NCBI RefSeq assembly: GCF_038024105.1
Contig: NZ_CP150661.1
Span: 2,375,001 to 2,439,000 of the forward strand
Reading direction: 5' to 3'
Length of the DNA stretch: 64,000 nt
Origin: Polaribacter butkevichii
GTDB lineage: Bacteria > Bacteroidota > Bacteroidia > Flavobacteriales > Flavobacteriaceae
Under the pieces are notes generated by a model. It saw only the letters and a program-made list of their open reading frames with translations, was not told where the DNA came from and ran no database searches. Positions 17,925 through 28,046 of this stretch are shown piece by piece. The translations under genes were made by a program, and so were the position numbers. Positions within the stretch are counted from its first letter, which is position 1, and each line of letters opens with the position of its first letter.

Positions 17925-19199
17925 TTAAAATAGGTCGTCGCTAGTTATACTTTTAGTTCTTTTACTGTAGTTAATAGATCTTTTTACAAAGAAATCACCA
18001 TGTTTGGTTCCAATAATTTCATCATCAAACCAATCAGTTTCTTTTAATAATACTTGGTCTACATCAAATACTTTTGATATACCAATACTCTCTAAAGAAT
18101 TATTAAATCTATTTTTAATAAACTCTTTAATAACGTTCTTAGGAAGAAAATCTAATTCTCCTTTTTCAAAAATCCAGTCTATAATTTTACTTTCAGAAAG
18201 AAAGGCTTCTTTACAAGTTTCTTGCACCAATAAATTATTACCTTCATCAAACCAATCTGGGTTTTCTTCTTTTATAATTTTAATAAGATCAATACCAAAA
18301 TCTCCATGAATTTGCTCTTCTTTAGAAGTAGCTTCTACCACATTAGAAATACCTTTTAAAACATTTTTATGCTTATTAAAGGCCATGATAATTAAAAACT
18401 GAGAAAATAAAGATACGTGCTCTATAAATAGAGAAAATAAAATGATAGATTCAGAAAACTCTTGGTTATCTTCACTATTTACATTTTTTAACGCGCCTTC
18501 TAAATAGTTAACACGTTTCATTATAATAGGATTTTTCTTTAAGTTTTTAAACTCATTATTTAATCCTAAAATTTCTAATAAATGAGAATACGCATCATGA
18601 TGACGTACTTCACTCTCTGCAAATGTTGCGCCAACAGAACCAATTTCTGGCTTCGGCATTTTTTTATAAATGTCTCCCCAAAAAGTTTTAACAGCTACTT
18701 CTATTTGAGAAATGGCTAACATGGTATTCTTTATAGCATTTTGCTCTACATCAGTAAGAATTGCTTTAAAATCTTGTATATCGCTTGTGTAATTAAATTC
18801 TGTATGTATCCAATAAGAGTGTCTAATAGCATCTACATATTCTCCTAAAGCAGGATAATCGTAAGGTTTTAAGTTTATCCTTTTCTCAAAAATATTAGGC
18901 TTTCTACTTCTTGTTTGTTCATCTCTATATAAAATGTACGCCTTTGCCACATCATGAAAAGGGCTGTCCATTAATTTATACTCTACAATATCCTGAACCT
19001 GTTCTACCGTGGGTGTATAATCGGGTTCATTTAACCTTCTTTCTAATAAAGTACCATGTACAATGTTAGAAATTGCAATAGCGTCGTTTCTAGAGCCATT
19101 ATTTACAGTAAGCATTGCTTTTTCAATAGCATTAATAATTTTCTCTAACTCAAAAGTGGTTCTTTCAGAGTCTCTTTTTATGATGTGCGTAATCTCCAC
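17925..19199 (-). CDS. nrdB: Ribonucleotide reductase beta subunit with N-terminal ATP-cone (class Id-like)
   Basis: 424 residues, about 80-90 longer than normal NrdB because residues ~3-95 form an ATP-cone (IIKRDSERTTFELEKI ... VEYKLMDS ... AKAYILYRDEQ), an allosteric dATP/ATP domain usually found on NrdA. The ferritin-like part keeps the metal ligands: Glu134, Glu197 and His200 (ESEVRHH), Glu260, and Glu295/His298 (EEQIH). Tyr204 occupies the radical-tyrosine position. ATP-cones on NrdB are known in Leeuwenhoekiella, and related Flavobacterium NrdB use a dimanganese (class Id) cofactor; that this protein does so is inferred. The start is a GTG; no ATG is available upstream or nearby. Confidence 0.93.
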   Translation of the reverse strand: MEITHIIKRDSERTTFELEKIINAIEKAMLTVNNGSRNDAIAISNIVHGTLLERRLNEPDYTPTVEQVQDIVEYKLMDSPFHDVAKAYILYRDEQTRSRKPNIFEKRINLKPYDYPALGEYVDAIRHSYWIHTEFNYTSDIQDFKAILTDVEQNAIKNTMLAISQIEVAVKTFWGDIYKKMPKPEIGSVGATFAESEVRHHDAYSHLLEILGLNNEFKNLKKNPIIMKRVNYLEGALKNVNSEDNQEFSESIILFSLFIEHVSLFSQFLIIMAFNKHKNVLKGISNVVEATSKEEQIHGDFGIDLIKIIKEENPDWFDEGNNLLVQETCKEAFLSESKIIDWIFEKGELDFLPKNVIKEFIKNRFNNSLESIGISKVFDVDQVLLKETDWFDDEIIGTKHGDFFVKRSINYSKRTKSITSDDLF

Positions 19200-19600
19200 G
19201 GTAAATTGGTGTTATTTGAAGGTTAATTTGTTGTTAAGAACAAGTCTTACAAAGATTGCTTTTTTTGTTCCAAAAAGAAAGTTATACTTATTCACAAATC
19301 CCTTGAAGTTTTTAACAATAGCCGTTTTTTTTTCAAGTTTAAAGAAAAATAACACTTTTTCAATTAAATGAAAACCAACATCTTAAAACATAAAAAACGG
19401 CTAAGTCATTGCTACTGTTGACATTCTTAAAACACTGCTAACAAAGAATTATTATGACCTTTTTGCACCCACAATTTTCATTTTTAAAACCTCATTTTTT
19501 TATAAAAAAAAGTAAAAAAATTATTTAAAACAGCAATTAGGTAAAACCAATTAATATAATCTTATATTTGCAGTATTATTAACATTTATATTATATTATT
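19200..19600. other. AT-rich intergenic region between nrdB and the cold-shock gene
   Basis: No gene seen in 400 bases. It must hold the divergent nrdB promoter (not clearly recognised) and, at its right end, the cold-shock promoter. Several A- and T-runs occur near 19320-19355 and 19495-19530. I saw no convincing NrdR-type box. Confidence 0.5.
19563..19570 (+). promoter_or_regulatory. -7 promoter element of the cold-shock gene
   Basis: TATATTTG matches TAnnTTTG exactly and stands 30 nt before the TTG start codon. Confidence 0.6.
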
Positions 19601-19792
19601 TTGAAAAAAGGAACAGTAAAATTCTTCAACGAATCTAAAGGATTTGGATTTGTAACAGAAGATGATTCAAACACAGAGTACTTTGTACATGTATCAGGAT
19701 TAATTGACGAAATTAGAGAAGGTGACGCAGTAGAGTTCGACCTTAAAGAAGGTAGAAAAGGTTTAAATGCAGTAGACGTTAGAGTTATCTAA
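19601..19792 (+). CDS. Cold-shock protein, CspA family, TTG start
   Basis: A 63-residue single cold-shock domain that binds single-stranded nucleic acid and acts as an RNA chaperone. RNP1 is KGFGFV (residues ~13-18) and RNP2 is YFVHVSGL (~28-35); the start KKGTVKFFNESKG is canonical. The only sensible start is TTG at 19601, directly before the conserved Lys-Lys-Gly, with no ATG upstream in frame. A TAnnTTTG element and a downstream terminator define a short single-gene transcript. Confidence 0.93.
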   Translation: MKKGTVKFFNESKGFGFVTEDDSNTEYFVHVSGLIDEIREGDAVEFDLKEGRKGLNAVDVRVI

Positions 19793-19821
19793 TTCTATTC
19801 TTTTAAATTTTTTAAAAAGAA

Positions 19822-19855
19822 CAAGTCGCTTATTTTTTAAGCGGCTTTTTTTTGT
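19822..19855 (+). terminator. Intrinsic terminator of the cold-shock gene
   Basis: AGTCGCTT / AAGCGGCT stem (one G-T pair) with a T/A loop and a T-run of eight. Confidence 0.8.
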
Positions 19856-19857
19856 CT

Positions 19858-19865
19858 TATTTTTG
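19858..19865 (+). promoter_or_regulatory. -7 promoter element of the heme A synthase gene
   Basis: TATTTTTG fits TAnnTTTG and ends 18 nt before the ATG at 19884. It overlaps the T-run of the preceding terminator. Confidence 0.5.
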
Positions 19866-19883
19866 CAGAAATAATATTCTTTT

Positions 19884-20944
<1,061 letters not shown>

Positions 20945-20989
20945 GTAAAAATACTTCCACAAGCACAGTCTTACAATCATTAAAAGTTA

Positions 20990-21114
20990 CCCGCTAGCGC
21001 GAGCTTCCCGCTCGTGCAAATACAAATAACATGCGGAGGAATTTCCACGAACTTATTCTACAATGTTTTAAGAAAAGATACGAGCGAAACACTCGCAACA
21101 GCATTGGCTAAAAA
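20990..21114. repeat. GC-rich long repeat, copy 1 of a tandem pair
   Basis: Begins CCGCTAGCGCGAGC and contains CCCGCTCGTGC, then ACATGCGG, TTTCCACGAACTTATT, ACGAGCG and CACTCGCAACAGC. Much richer in G+C than surrounding DNA. Arms GCGAGC..CCGCTCG and ACGAGCG..CACTCGC form hairpins like REP elements. Confidence 0.8.
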
Positions 21115-21128
21115 CACCTCCACAAGCC

Positions 21129-21254
21129 CCCGCTAGCGCGAGCGTCCCGCTCGTGCAAACACCAATAACATGCGGCGTAATTTCCACGAACTTATTCCTA
21201 CAATGTTTTAAGAAAAGGTACGAGCGAGACGCTCGCAACAGCATTGGCTAAAAT
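21129..21254. repeat. GC-rich long repeat, copy 2 of a tandem pair
   Basis: Second copy, offset 139 bases from the first and differing at about a dozen positions; here both hairpin arms (GCGAGCGTCCCGCTCG and CGAGCGAGACGCTCG) are more nearly perfect. CACAAGC sequences precede each copy. No transposase gene is present in the window. Confidence 0.8.
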
Positions 21255-21293
21255 TTTTGACTGCAAACTGAATACTGAGAACCGCCAACTAAA

Positions 21294-21716
21294 TTACGGA
21301 TGTGCATTTACCCAAACCTCACCATCTGCAAAGTATTCTTTTTTCCAGATTGGCACTGTTTCTTTTAGGGTATCAATAGCAAACTCACAAGCTTCAAAAG
21401 CGGCTTTTCTATGTTTAGAAGAAGTTGTTATAATTACAGGAATTTCACCAACCTGCAACATTCCTTCTGCATGATGAATGGCTATTTTTTTAATATCGAA
21501 TTTCTCTAAAGCCATATCTGCAATTTTTTGCATTTCTTTAATTGCCATTGGTTTGTAAGTAGAAAAATCTAATTGCAACACCTCTTTTCCTTGTGTATCA
21601 TTTCTAACTGTACCTACAAATGCAGAAATTCCGCCACAAGCATCATCTTCTACAAAATTGTAACATTCTTGTAAATCTAATTTTTCTGATGTAATTTTTA
21701 TTGAAGTTCTTTCCAT
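21294..21716 (-). CDS. moaE: Molybdopterin synthase catalytic subunit MoaE
   Basis: Large subunit of molybdopterin synthase (140 residues), which transfers two sulfurs from MoaD thiocarboxylates to precursor Z. Seen: GGISAFVGTVRNDTQGKEV near 30-50, IHHAEGMLQVGE (~100) and the catalytic-lysine stretch KHRKAAFEACEFAIDTLK near 115-133, followed by PIWKKE. moaD lies at 22198-22440 on the same strand, with a DUF3817 gene on the opposite strand between them, so the pair is split. Confidence 0.95.
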   Translation of the reverse strand: MERTSIKITSEKLDLQECYNFVEDDACGGISAFVGTVRNDTQGKEVLQLDFSTYKPMAIKEMQKIADMALEKFDIKKIAIHHAEGMLQVGEIPVIITTSSKHRKAAFEACEFAIDTLKETVPIWKKEYFADGEVWVNAHP

Positions 21717-21768
21717 TCATCAACAAAAATAGGAAAACAAAATTGTATTTTCGCAAAAATAAATGAAA

Positions 21769-21840
21769 CGTCATTACGAGGAGTTTTCCACGAAGTAATC
21801 TCTTAATTTAAACAGATTGCTTCACTTTATTCGCAATGAT
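21769..21840. repeat. Dispersed inverted repeat (CGTCATTACGAGGA type)
   Basis: CGTCATTACGAGGAG on the left and TATTCGCAATGATT on the right are imperfect inverted arms, with CGAAGTAATC facing GATTGCTTC inside. It lies between moaE and the DUF3817 gene and its end supplies an upstream ATG to that gene. Confidence 0.7.
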
Positions 21841-21853
21841 TAATACCTATAAA

Positions 21854-22129
21854 ATGAAAAACATCTTTAGACTTGTAAGCATCTTAGAAGGGATTTCTTA
21901 CTTATTATTGTTATTTATAGCAACACCAATTAAGTATATTCAGGGTGATGCAACTTATGTAAAAATGTTAGGAATGCCTCATGGTATTCTTTTTATGTTA
22001 TATGTTGTTTTAGCTATTGTAATTAAAAAAGAAATGAATTGGAGTAACAAAACTTTAGGAATTGTTTTAGTTGCCTCTGTAATTCCTTTTGGTACTTTTT
22101 ATATTGATAAAAAATATTGTCAAAAATAA
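21854..22129 (+). CDS. DUF3817 small membrane protein
   Basis: 91 residues with three hydrophobic segments (LEGISYLLLLFIATPIKY; GILFMLYVVLAIV; IVLVASVIPFGTFYI). The GISYLLLL.. start, the PHGILF motif and the closing PFGTFYID are typical of DUF3817 (YdzA-like) integral membrane proteins of unknown function. I prefer the ATG at 21854 because the ATG at 21836 lies inside the dispersed repeat. Confidence 0.8.
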   Translation: MKNIFRLVSILEGISYLLLLFIATPIKYIQGDATYVKMLGMPHGILFMLYVVLAIVIKKEMNWSNKTLGIVLVASVIPFGTFYIDKKYCQK

Positions 22130-22156
22130 GTATCTCTATTTTTTCAGAAAATCATA

Positions 22157-22202
22157 CAAGCTTGTTTCTTCCCTTCGGGGGATAAAAAACAGGCTTTTTA
22201 CC
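22157..22202 (+). terminator. Probable terminator of the DUF3817 gene
   Basis: AAGCTTGTTT faces AAACAGGCTT, with a CCCTTCGGGG inner hairpin and a following TTTTTA. Confidence 0.5.
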
Positions 22203-22440
22203 CTCCGCTAACTGGCGGAATTACAGCAATTACATCGCCTTCTTTTAAGGCTAACTCATCTGCCGCATAACTTTCATTTACGGCAATAGCATAAGAATTG
22301 ATATTTTTTAACTCCGGATATTCTTCCTTCAAAAAATTCTTAAAACCTACAACTGTTAAAGCATCAGTAATTTCTAAATCTAAATTTGAAGCACCTACTA
22401 AATCTGTTGTAATCCCGAAAAAAAGTATTTGAATTTTCAT
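22198..22440 (-). CDS. moaD: Molybdopterin synthase sulfur carrier subunit MoaD
   Basis: 80-residue ubiquitin-like protein (beta-grasp) ending VIPPVSGG; the C-terminal Gly-Gly is adenylated and thiocarboxylated, then donates sulfur in MoaE. AVNESYAADELALKEGDVIAVIPP is the family pattern. Its start lies 13 nt after the stop of the DUF5686 gene on the same strand, so co-transcription with that unrelated gene is possible. Confidence 0.92.
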   Translation of the reverse strand: MKIQILFFGITTDLVGASNLDLEITDALTVVGFKNFLKEEYPELKNINSYAIAVNESYAADELALKEGDVIAVIPPVSGG

Positions 22441-22453
22441 CTTTCAAAAATAA

Positions 22454-24922
22454 TTAAAACATAGTCAATCGAAACAACAAACCGTTACTTTTAATTCCTG
22501 CATGAAAAGATTTTACATAATCTATTCTTAACAAGCGCCATTTCCCTATACCAATATTATCTAATCCTACAGAATATTCTGTATACGGTTTTTTATCGGC
22601 CATAATTAACGTTTTTGCTCCACCCACTAAGTGAAAATTCAATTTATTTAGCAACGGAATTTTACCTAAAATTGCTCCTTTAAAGTTATGTTCTACATGC
22701 GCTTCTGCATACCTATCATTTGTATAAAACTTATAATACTCTAACAAACCAAAACTATTTAACTCTCCATCTAAAGGAAATAGCAAACGATTTCCATTAG
22801 CTTGCAACAAATCCATAAAAGGAATATTTTTCTTTTCTAAAAAAACACCTCCTTTTACATTATACACAAACTTTCCGTAATTTCCGGCATCAATATCTTG
22901 CCTCACATTAATACGAAACAAATCTGAATTCAACTCAGAGTTAGTCGCTTCAAACTTTTTAGTATAGGTAACACTAACAGTCGGAAATTTAGGATTACCT
23001 ACATTAAATTTACTATCTGGATAAGACAAATACTTCTGCCCAAAAACAAAAGTCCCTTTTACATTTAGAGTCGCCATTTTGTGCGCTGTAAATGCTGCAT
23101 TATCAAAATCATTTCTATCTAAAGGATTATTAGATTTATAGCCTCCATTATTATCTTTCGAAGCAAACGAATAATCTGTAGTATTAAATAAAGGCTTTCT
23201 ATTTGCGTATTCTAAAGATGATGACAGATAAAAACCATTTTTAATTTCTTCTGAATAACTTATTTTAGCAAACTCTTTTTCATAAATCTTTAAATAATTT
23301 AACCTCCTTACTAAAGAACTAATAGTATTATTTAACTTCATGATAGGGTTTCTATCATTAAACTGAGCAGTAGTAACTCCCCCAGAAATAGTCATTCTTG
23401 GTCTCGAAATATCATTCCATTTTTTAGTAAAAAAGAAGGTTGGTCTTAAGCGTTTTTCTGACAAACCATAATTAGCCTTTACACCTGCATTCCACCATTT
23501 TCCTTTATCATTTTGTTCTTTAAAAAAACTCACCCCTAAAGAGGTGTTAAAACCTTGCACGGTATTAAAGCTAAAATCATCTATTAATCCATCATAAGAA
23601 ACAGACCATTTTTTATAAGAATTTCTATGAGTATACCCCATTATTGGTGACAATAAATTAAACTTATTTTGCTTTTTATCTACAGAATCTAAATGCTTTT
23701 TAGATTTTCTAACAAGTTTTAAACTGTCTTTAAATTTATAATCTAATGTTTCTTCTAACGTTAACGGAACCGGTCTTAAGGCATTCCAATACACCGTATC
23801 TTTTTCTGTTGCTTCTTTTTCAAAGGATAAAACCTCATTAGTAAAAGTGTCTTTATGATACGTAGGATTAAAATTATAATCGGAATATCCAGAAGAAAAA
23901 CGACCATCTAACTTAAAACCAAAACCATCTACTTTAAAATCGATACTTTGGCTAATTAAAACCCAAGCATCATTTTCTGAGGAATGATTATAATTTTGCT
24001 TTAAATATAAAACATCTACAATAGGGATATTTACTTGCGCACCCGTTACCGAAACATCGGCACCATACAAAGCCCAATCATCCTCTACAATATATAAATA
24101 ACCATTAAAAACTCGGTCATTCTTTCTTTTAGGAATAATTTTTATTTTGTTGATTAGTTTTCCGCTTTTTTCATAAAAAGTACCTTCTAATTGAAATTTG
24201 TAATAACTAAAAGCATTGGTAGAAATGGGTGAAATTAAATCGTTACCAAACGTTACACTGTTATTATAAAAATTGATATTGGCATCTTCTGCCCTGTTAA
24301 AACTAATTCCGTTATCTTCTCCACTAACTTTAGAAGCAATAATTTTTTCTTTAAACTTTTTAGGTTTTTTCTGAAAATGGATTTCAGAAACAGTTTCCGA
24401 AAGATAAATAATTCCGCTTCTAGTAGAATCTAATCCACCACCAAAATCACCCAAATTCTGACCTAAAAATTTTTCTGGTGCATCCTTTATTTTATACAAA
24501 CCACGAGAATAAAATTTAGCCGTATACTTTGCATACTTATCTGTATTCTTCTCTTTATTAGCTATTACATTTTTAATAATTCTATTTGCAGGATTGTCTT
24601 TTGTAGAAATAGAAAACTCCGCTAATTGTACATCTTCTTCTTCTAATTGAATATTTAATTCAAAAGGAAAAGCAGTAATATTCACTTTCTTTTTTACGGT
24701 TTTATACCCCAAAATTTGAAAAACAATTGTTTGCTTTCCTTTTTTAGTAACATTTAAAACATACTCTCCACTATCATTAGAAGTTGTGCCTGTTACCGTT
24801 TTATTTAAATAAATACTTACAAATGATAAAGGGTTGTTTTTGGTATCGGTAATCCTTCCTTTTACTTGTGATAAAGCCGATAAAGAGGTAAAAAAAATGA
24901 GTAAAAAAGCAAAATATTTCAT
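22454..24922 (-). CDS. DUF5686 outer-membrane protein with carboxypeptidase-regulatory-like domain
   Basis: 822 residues with a signal peptide (MKYFAFLLIFFTSLSALSQ). Residues ~20-100 are a carboxypeptidase D regulatory-like beta-sandwich (VKGRITDTKNNPLSFVSIYLN.. as in TonB-dependent transporters), followed by the long DUF5686 region with many aromatic beta-strands and a C-terminal strand ending LLFRLTMF, as in outer-membrane barrels. The family is typical of Bacteroidetes and has no defined substrate. The ATG at 24922 is chosen because the one at 24952 overlaps the -7 element at 24946-24953. Confidence 0.88.
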   Translation of the reverse strand: MKYFAFLLIFFTSLSALSQVKGRITDTKNNPLSFVSIYLNKTVTGTTSNDSGEYVLNVTKKGKQTIVFQILGYKTVKKKVNITAFPFELNIQLEEEDVQLAEFSISTKDNPANRIIKNVIANKEKNTDKYAKYTAKFYSRGLYKIKDAPEKFLGQNLGDFGGGLDSTRSGIIYLSETVSEIHFQKKPKKFKEKIIASKVSGEDNGISFNRAEDANINFYNNSVTFGNDLISPISTNAFSYYKFQLEGTFYEKSGKLINKIKIIPKRKNDRVFNGYLYIVEDDWALYGADVSVTGAQVNIPIVDVLYLKQNYNHSSENDAWVLISQSIDFKVDGFGFKLDGRFSSGYSDYNFNPTYHKDTFTNEVLSFEKEATEKDTVYWNALRPVPLTLEETLDYKFKDSLKLVRKSKKHLDSVDKKQNKFNLLSPIMGYTHRNSYKKWSVSYDGLIDDFSFNTVQGFNTSLGVSFFKEQNDKGKWWNAGVKANYGLSEKRLRPTFFFTKKWNDISRPRMTISGGVTTAQFNDRNPIMKLNNTISSLVRRLNYLKIYEKEFAKISYSEEIKNGFYLSSSLEYANRKPLFNTTDYSFASKDNNGGYKSNNPLDRNDFDNAAFTAHKMATLNVKGTFVFGQKYLSYPDSKFNVGNPKFPTVSVTYTKKFEATNSELNSDLFRINVRQDIDAGNYGKFVYNVKGGVFLEKKNIPFMDLLQANGNRLLFPLDGELNSFGLLEYYKFYTNDRYAEAHVEHNFKGAILGKIPLLNKLNFHLVGGAKTLIMADKKPYTEYSVGLDNIGIGKWRLLRIDYVKSFHAGIKSNGLLFRLTMF

Positions 24923-24945
24923 AACGTAATTTTGGTTGATAAATA

Positions 24946-24953
24946 CAAACATA
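24946..24953 (-). promoter_or_regulatory. -7 promoter element of the DUF5686 gene
   Basis: On the minus strand TATGTTTG, an exact TAnnTTTG, 23 nt before the chosen ATG; it decides the start codon. Confidence 0.6.
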
Positions 24954-25104
24954 AACTATAAGTTCTATTTATCCTTTTAAAGATTTGTTAAACAAGGAGT
25001 AAAAATTATTTTTTAAGGCACCACATTAGGATAAAAGCTTTTTTTAATAAAAAAATAACCACTTAAAAGAATAGAAAATAAATTTTCTCTTCCGCTGAAA
25101 ATCA

Positions 25105-25112
25105 TATATTTG
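25105..25112 (+). promoter_or_regulatory. -7 promoter element of maeB
   Basis: TATATTTG, exact match to TAnnTTTG, 29 nt before the maeB ATG. It probably drives maeB-ruvA-sprA-gcvH-vanZ. Confidence 0.6.
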
Positions 25113-25141
25113 TAAGCTTAAACAAGCAAAGACTTAATATC

Positions 25142-27424
25142 ATGAGCGATTCTAGAAAAAGACACGAAGCTTTATTATATCACGCAAAGCCAAAACCAGG
25201 AAAAATAGAAGTAGTTCCTACTAAAAAATACGCTACTCAACACGATTTAGGACTGGCATATTCACCAGGTGTTGCAGAGCCTTGTTTAGAAATAGAAAAG
25301 GATAAAAACAACGCATATAAATATACAGCAAAAGGAAACTTAGTAGCTGTAATTTCTAACGGAACTGCCGTTTTAGGCTTAGGTGATATTGGTCCAGATG
25401 CCTCTAAACCTGTTATGGAAGGAAAAGGACTACTCTTTAAAATATTTGCAGATATTGATGTTTTTGATATTGAAGTTGACGCAACTGATGTAGAACTTTT
25501 TATACAAACAGTAAAAGCAATTGCCCCTACTTTTGGAGGCATCAACTTAGAGGATATTAAAGCCCCAGAAGCTTTTGAAATTGAAAGAAGATTAAAGGAA
25601 GAATTAGACATTCCTGTAATGCACGATGACCAACACGGTACGGCAATTATTTCTGCTGCAGCATTAAAAAATGCCATAGACATTACAAACAAAGATATTA
25701 GCAAAGTAAAAATTGTTGTAAATGGCGCTGGAGCAGCGGCAATTTCTTGTACCCTATTGTATTTAAAACTAGGTGTAAAAAAAGAAAATGTTGTCATGTG
25801 CGACAGTAAAGGAGTTATTAGAAAAGATAGAGGTAATCTTACTCCACAAAAAGCAGAATTTGCAACAGACAAAGACCTAAATACTTTAGAAGAAGCCATG
25901 CATAATGCAGATGTTTTTATTGGGCTATCTAAAGGAAACGTTGTTTCTCCAGAAATGCTTTTGTCTATGGCAAAAGACCCAATAGTGTTTGCAATGGCAA
26001 ACCCTGTTGCAGAAATAGAATACGATTTAGCGGTTGCTACAAGAAAAGATATTATTATGGCAACAGGTAGATCTGACTACCCAAACCAGGTGAATAATGT
26101 ACTTGGATTTCCATTTATTTTTAGAGGTGCTTTAGATGTTAGAGCTACTAAAATTAATGAAGAAATGAAAATGGCTGCAGTACATGCCTTAGCAGACTTA
26201 GCTAAAAAATCTGTTCCAGAGCAAGTAAATATTGTGTATGATGAAGTAAGTTTAGCTTATGGTAGAGAATATATTATTCCAAAACCTTTTGACCCAAGAT
26301 TAATTTATGAAATTCCACCAGCCATTGCAAAAGCAGCGATGGATTCTGGTGTTGCTTTACAACCAATACAAGATTGGCATAAATACCGAGAAGAATTAAT
26401 GGAACGCTCTGGTTCTGGAAGTAAAGAAGTAAGACTTTTACACAACAGAGCAAAAAGTAATAAAAAACGCATTGTTTTTGCAGAAGCAGACCATTTAGAT
26501 GTTTTAAAAGCAGCACAAAGGGTGCACGATGAAAAAATTGGTAAACCGATATTATTAGGACGCAAAGAAGTAATTTTAGCATTAAAAGAAGAAATTGGTT
26601 TTACAGCAAATGTGCCAATTATAGACCCAAAAACCGATGAAGAAACAGAACGAAGAGAGCGTTTTGGAAATATTTATTGGAAAAACAGAAGACGTAAAGG
26701 ACGTACTCTATCCGAGGCTACAAAATTAATGAGAGAGCGTAACTACTTTGCTGCAATGATGGTAAATGAAGGAGAAGCAGATGCATTAATTACAGGGTAT
26801 TCTAGACCTTATCCAACAGTTCTAAAACCAATTTTAGAATTGATTGAAAAAGACAAAGGAATTACCAAAATTGCTGCAACCAACTTAATGTTAACGAAAC
26901 AAGGTCCGTTATTTTTAGCAGATACCACCATCAATGTAAACCCTTCTGCGAAAGAATTGGTTAAGATATCACAAATGACAGGTAACTTTGTAAAGATGTT
27001 TGGTATGTCTCCAAATATGGCAATGGTTTCTTTTTCTAACTTTGGATCTTCTAGTTCTGAAACTTCAAAGAAAATTAGTGAGGCGGTTTCTTATTTACAT
27101 CGTCATTTTCCAGATACAGTTATAGATGGTGAATTACAAGCAGATTTTGCTTTAAACCCAGAAATGCTAGCAAAAGAATTTCCATTTTCTAAACTAAATG
27201 GTAAAAAAGTAAATGTTTTAATTTTCCCTAACTTAGAATCGGCAAACATTACCTATAAATTATTAAAACAATTAAACCACGCAGAATCTATTGGCCCTAT
27301 CATTTTAGGATTAAGTAAACCTGTACATATTTTGCAATTGGGTTCTAGTGTAGATGAAATGGTAAATATGGCTGCTTTGGCTGCTGTAGACGCCCAGGAA
27401 AAAGAAAAAAGAAACAACAAATAA
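25142..27424 (+). CDS. maeB: NADP-dependent malic enzyme, MaeB type with phosphotransacetylase-like domain
   Basis: Oxidatively decarboxylates malate to pyruvate, giving NADPH. 760 residues: N-terminal malic domain (LAYSPGVAEPCLEIE ~35-50; DDQHGTAI ~160), NAD(P)-binding domain with VVNGAGAAAISC (~195), FAMANPVAEIEYD (~280) and SDYPNQVNNVLGFPFIFRGALD (~305-325), then from ~430 a phosphate acetyltransferase-like domain (VFAEADHLDVLKAA; NLMLTKQGPLFLADTTINVNP) that is regulatory in MaeB. ruvA starts 36 nt after its stop on the same strand. Confidence 0.95.
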   Translation: MSDSRKRHEALLYHAKPKPGKIEVVPTKKYATQHDLGLAYSPGVAEPCLEIEKDKNNAYKYTAKGNLVAVISNGTAVLGLGDIGPDASKPVMEGKGLLFKIFADIDVFDIEVDATDVELFIQTVKAIAPTFGGINLEDIKAPEAFEIERRLKEELDIPVMHDDQHGTAIISAAALKNAIDITNKDISKVKIVVNGAGAAAISCTLLYLKLGVKKENVVMCDSKGVIRKDRGNLTPQKAEFATDKDLNTLEEAMHNADVFIGLSKGNVVSPEMLLSMAKDPIVFAMANPVAEIEYDLAVATRKDIIMATGRSDYPNQVNNVLGFPFIFRGALDVRATKINEEMKMAAVHALADLAKKSVPEQVNIVYDEVSLAYGREYIIPKPFDPRLIYEIPPAIAKAAMDSGVALQPIQDWHKYREELMERSGSGSKEVRLLHNRAKSNKKRIVFAEADHLDVLKAAQRVHDEKIGKPILLGRKEVILALKEEIGFTANVPIIDPKTDEETERRERFGNIYWKNRRRKGRTLSEATKLMRERNYFAAMMVNEGEADALITGYSRPYPTVLKPILELIEKDKGITKIAATNLMLTKQGPLFLADTTINVNPSAKELVKISQMTGNFVKMFGMSPNMAMVSFSNFGSSSSETSKKISEAVSYLHRHFPDTVIDGELQADFALNPEMLAKEFPFSKLNGKKVNVLIFPNLESANITYKLLKQLNHAESIGPIILGLSKPVHILQLGSSVDEMVNMAALAAVDAQEKEKRNNK

Positions 27425-27459
27425 TATTTACTACTTTAGTCGCAAAGAAAAAAAGAGCT

Positions 27460-28041
27460 ATGATTACACAAATTAGAGGGAGGTTGGTAGAAAAAAATCC
27501 AACAGAAGTTGTAGTAGATTGCAACGGAGTTGGTTATTTATTACATATTTCTCTAAACACTTTCTCTAGTTTACCAGATGATGAAGCGGTTGTTTTATAC
27601 ACACATTTATCTATAAGAGAAGATGCACACACCCTTTTTGGATTTATTTCTAAAACAGAAAGAGAAGTTTTTAAACTATTAATTTCTGTTTCTGGCGTTG
27701 GGCCAAGTATTGCAAGAACCATGTTATCTTCTATGACATCAGAAGAAATACAACATGCAATTGCATCAGAAAACGTACCATTAATACAATCGGTAAAAGG
27801 AATTGGTATAAAAACAGCACAAAGAGTAATTGTTGATTTAAAAGATAAAATTTTAAAAACTTTTAATATTGATGAAGTTTCTACATTTACAAGCAATACC
27901 AGTAAAGATGAAGCGTTATCTGCTTTAGAGGTTTTAGGTTTTAATAAAAAACAGTCTGAGAAAGTAATCTCTAACATTTTAAAAGAAAACCCCGAGGCCA
28001 CCGTAGAAAATTTAATAAAACTAGCCTTAAAAAATTTATAA
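27460..28041 (+). CDS. ruvA: Holliday junction branch migration protein RuvA
   Basis: 193-residue DNA-binding subunit of the RuvAB branch-migration complex. Domain I is an OB fold (MITQIRGRLVEKNPTEVVVDCNGVGY), domain II holds two helix-hairpin-helix motifs (LISVSGVGPSIA ~75; SVKGIGIKTAQR ~112), and domain III (~150-193, EALSALEVLGFNKKQ) would bind RuvB. Six bases separate its stop from the sprA start, an arrangement that recurs near sprA in Flavobacteriia. Confidence 0.96.
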   Translation: MITQIRGRLVEKNPTEVVVDCNGVGYLLHISLNTFSSLPDDEAVVLYTHLSIREDAHTLFGFISKTEREVFKLLISVSGVGPSIARTMLSSMTSEEIQHAIASENVPLIQSVKGIGIKTAQRVIVDLKDKILKTFNIDEVSTFTSNTSKDEALSALEVLGFNKKQSEKVISNILKENPEATVENLIKLALKNL

Positions 28042-28046
28042 TAATT

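Noticed and set aside
22157..22200. The CCCTTCGGGG hairpin as a riboswitch (molybdenum cofactor type) for moaD
   Set aside because: It lies 3' of moaD, not in its leader, and is too short for a Moco motif.
25237..25899. Long frame antisense to maeB
   Set aside because: Shadow of the malic enzyme coding strand; low-complexity hydrophobic translation.
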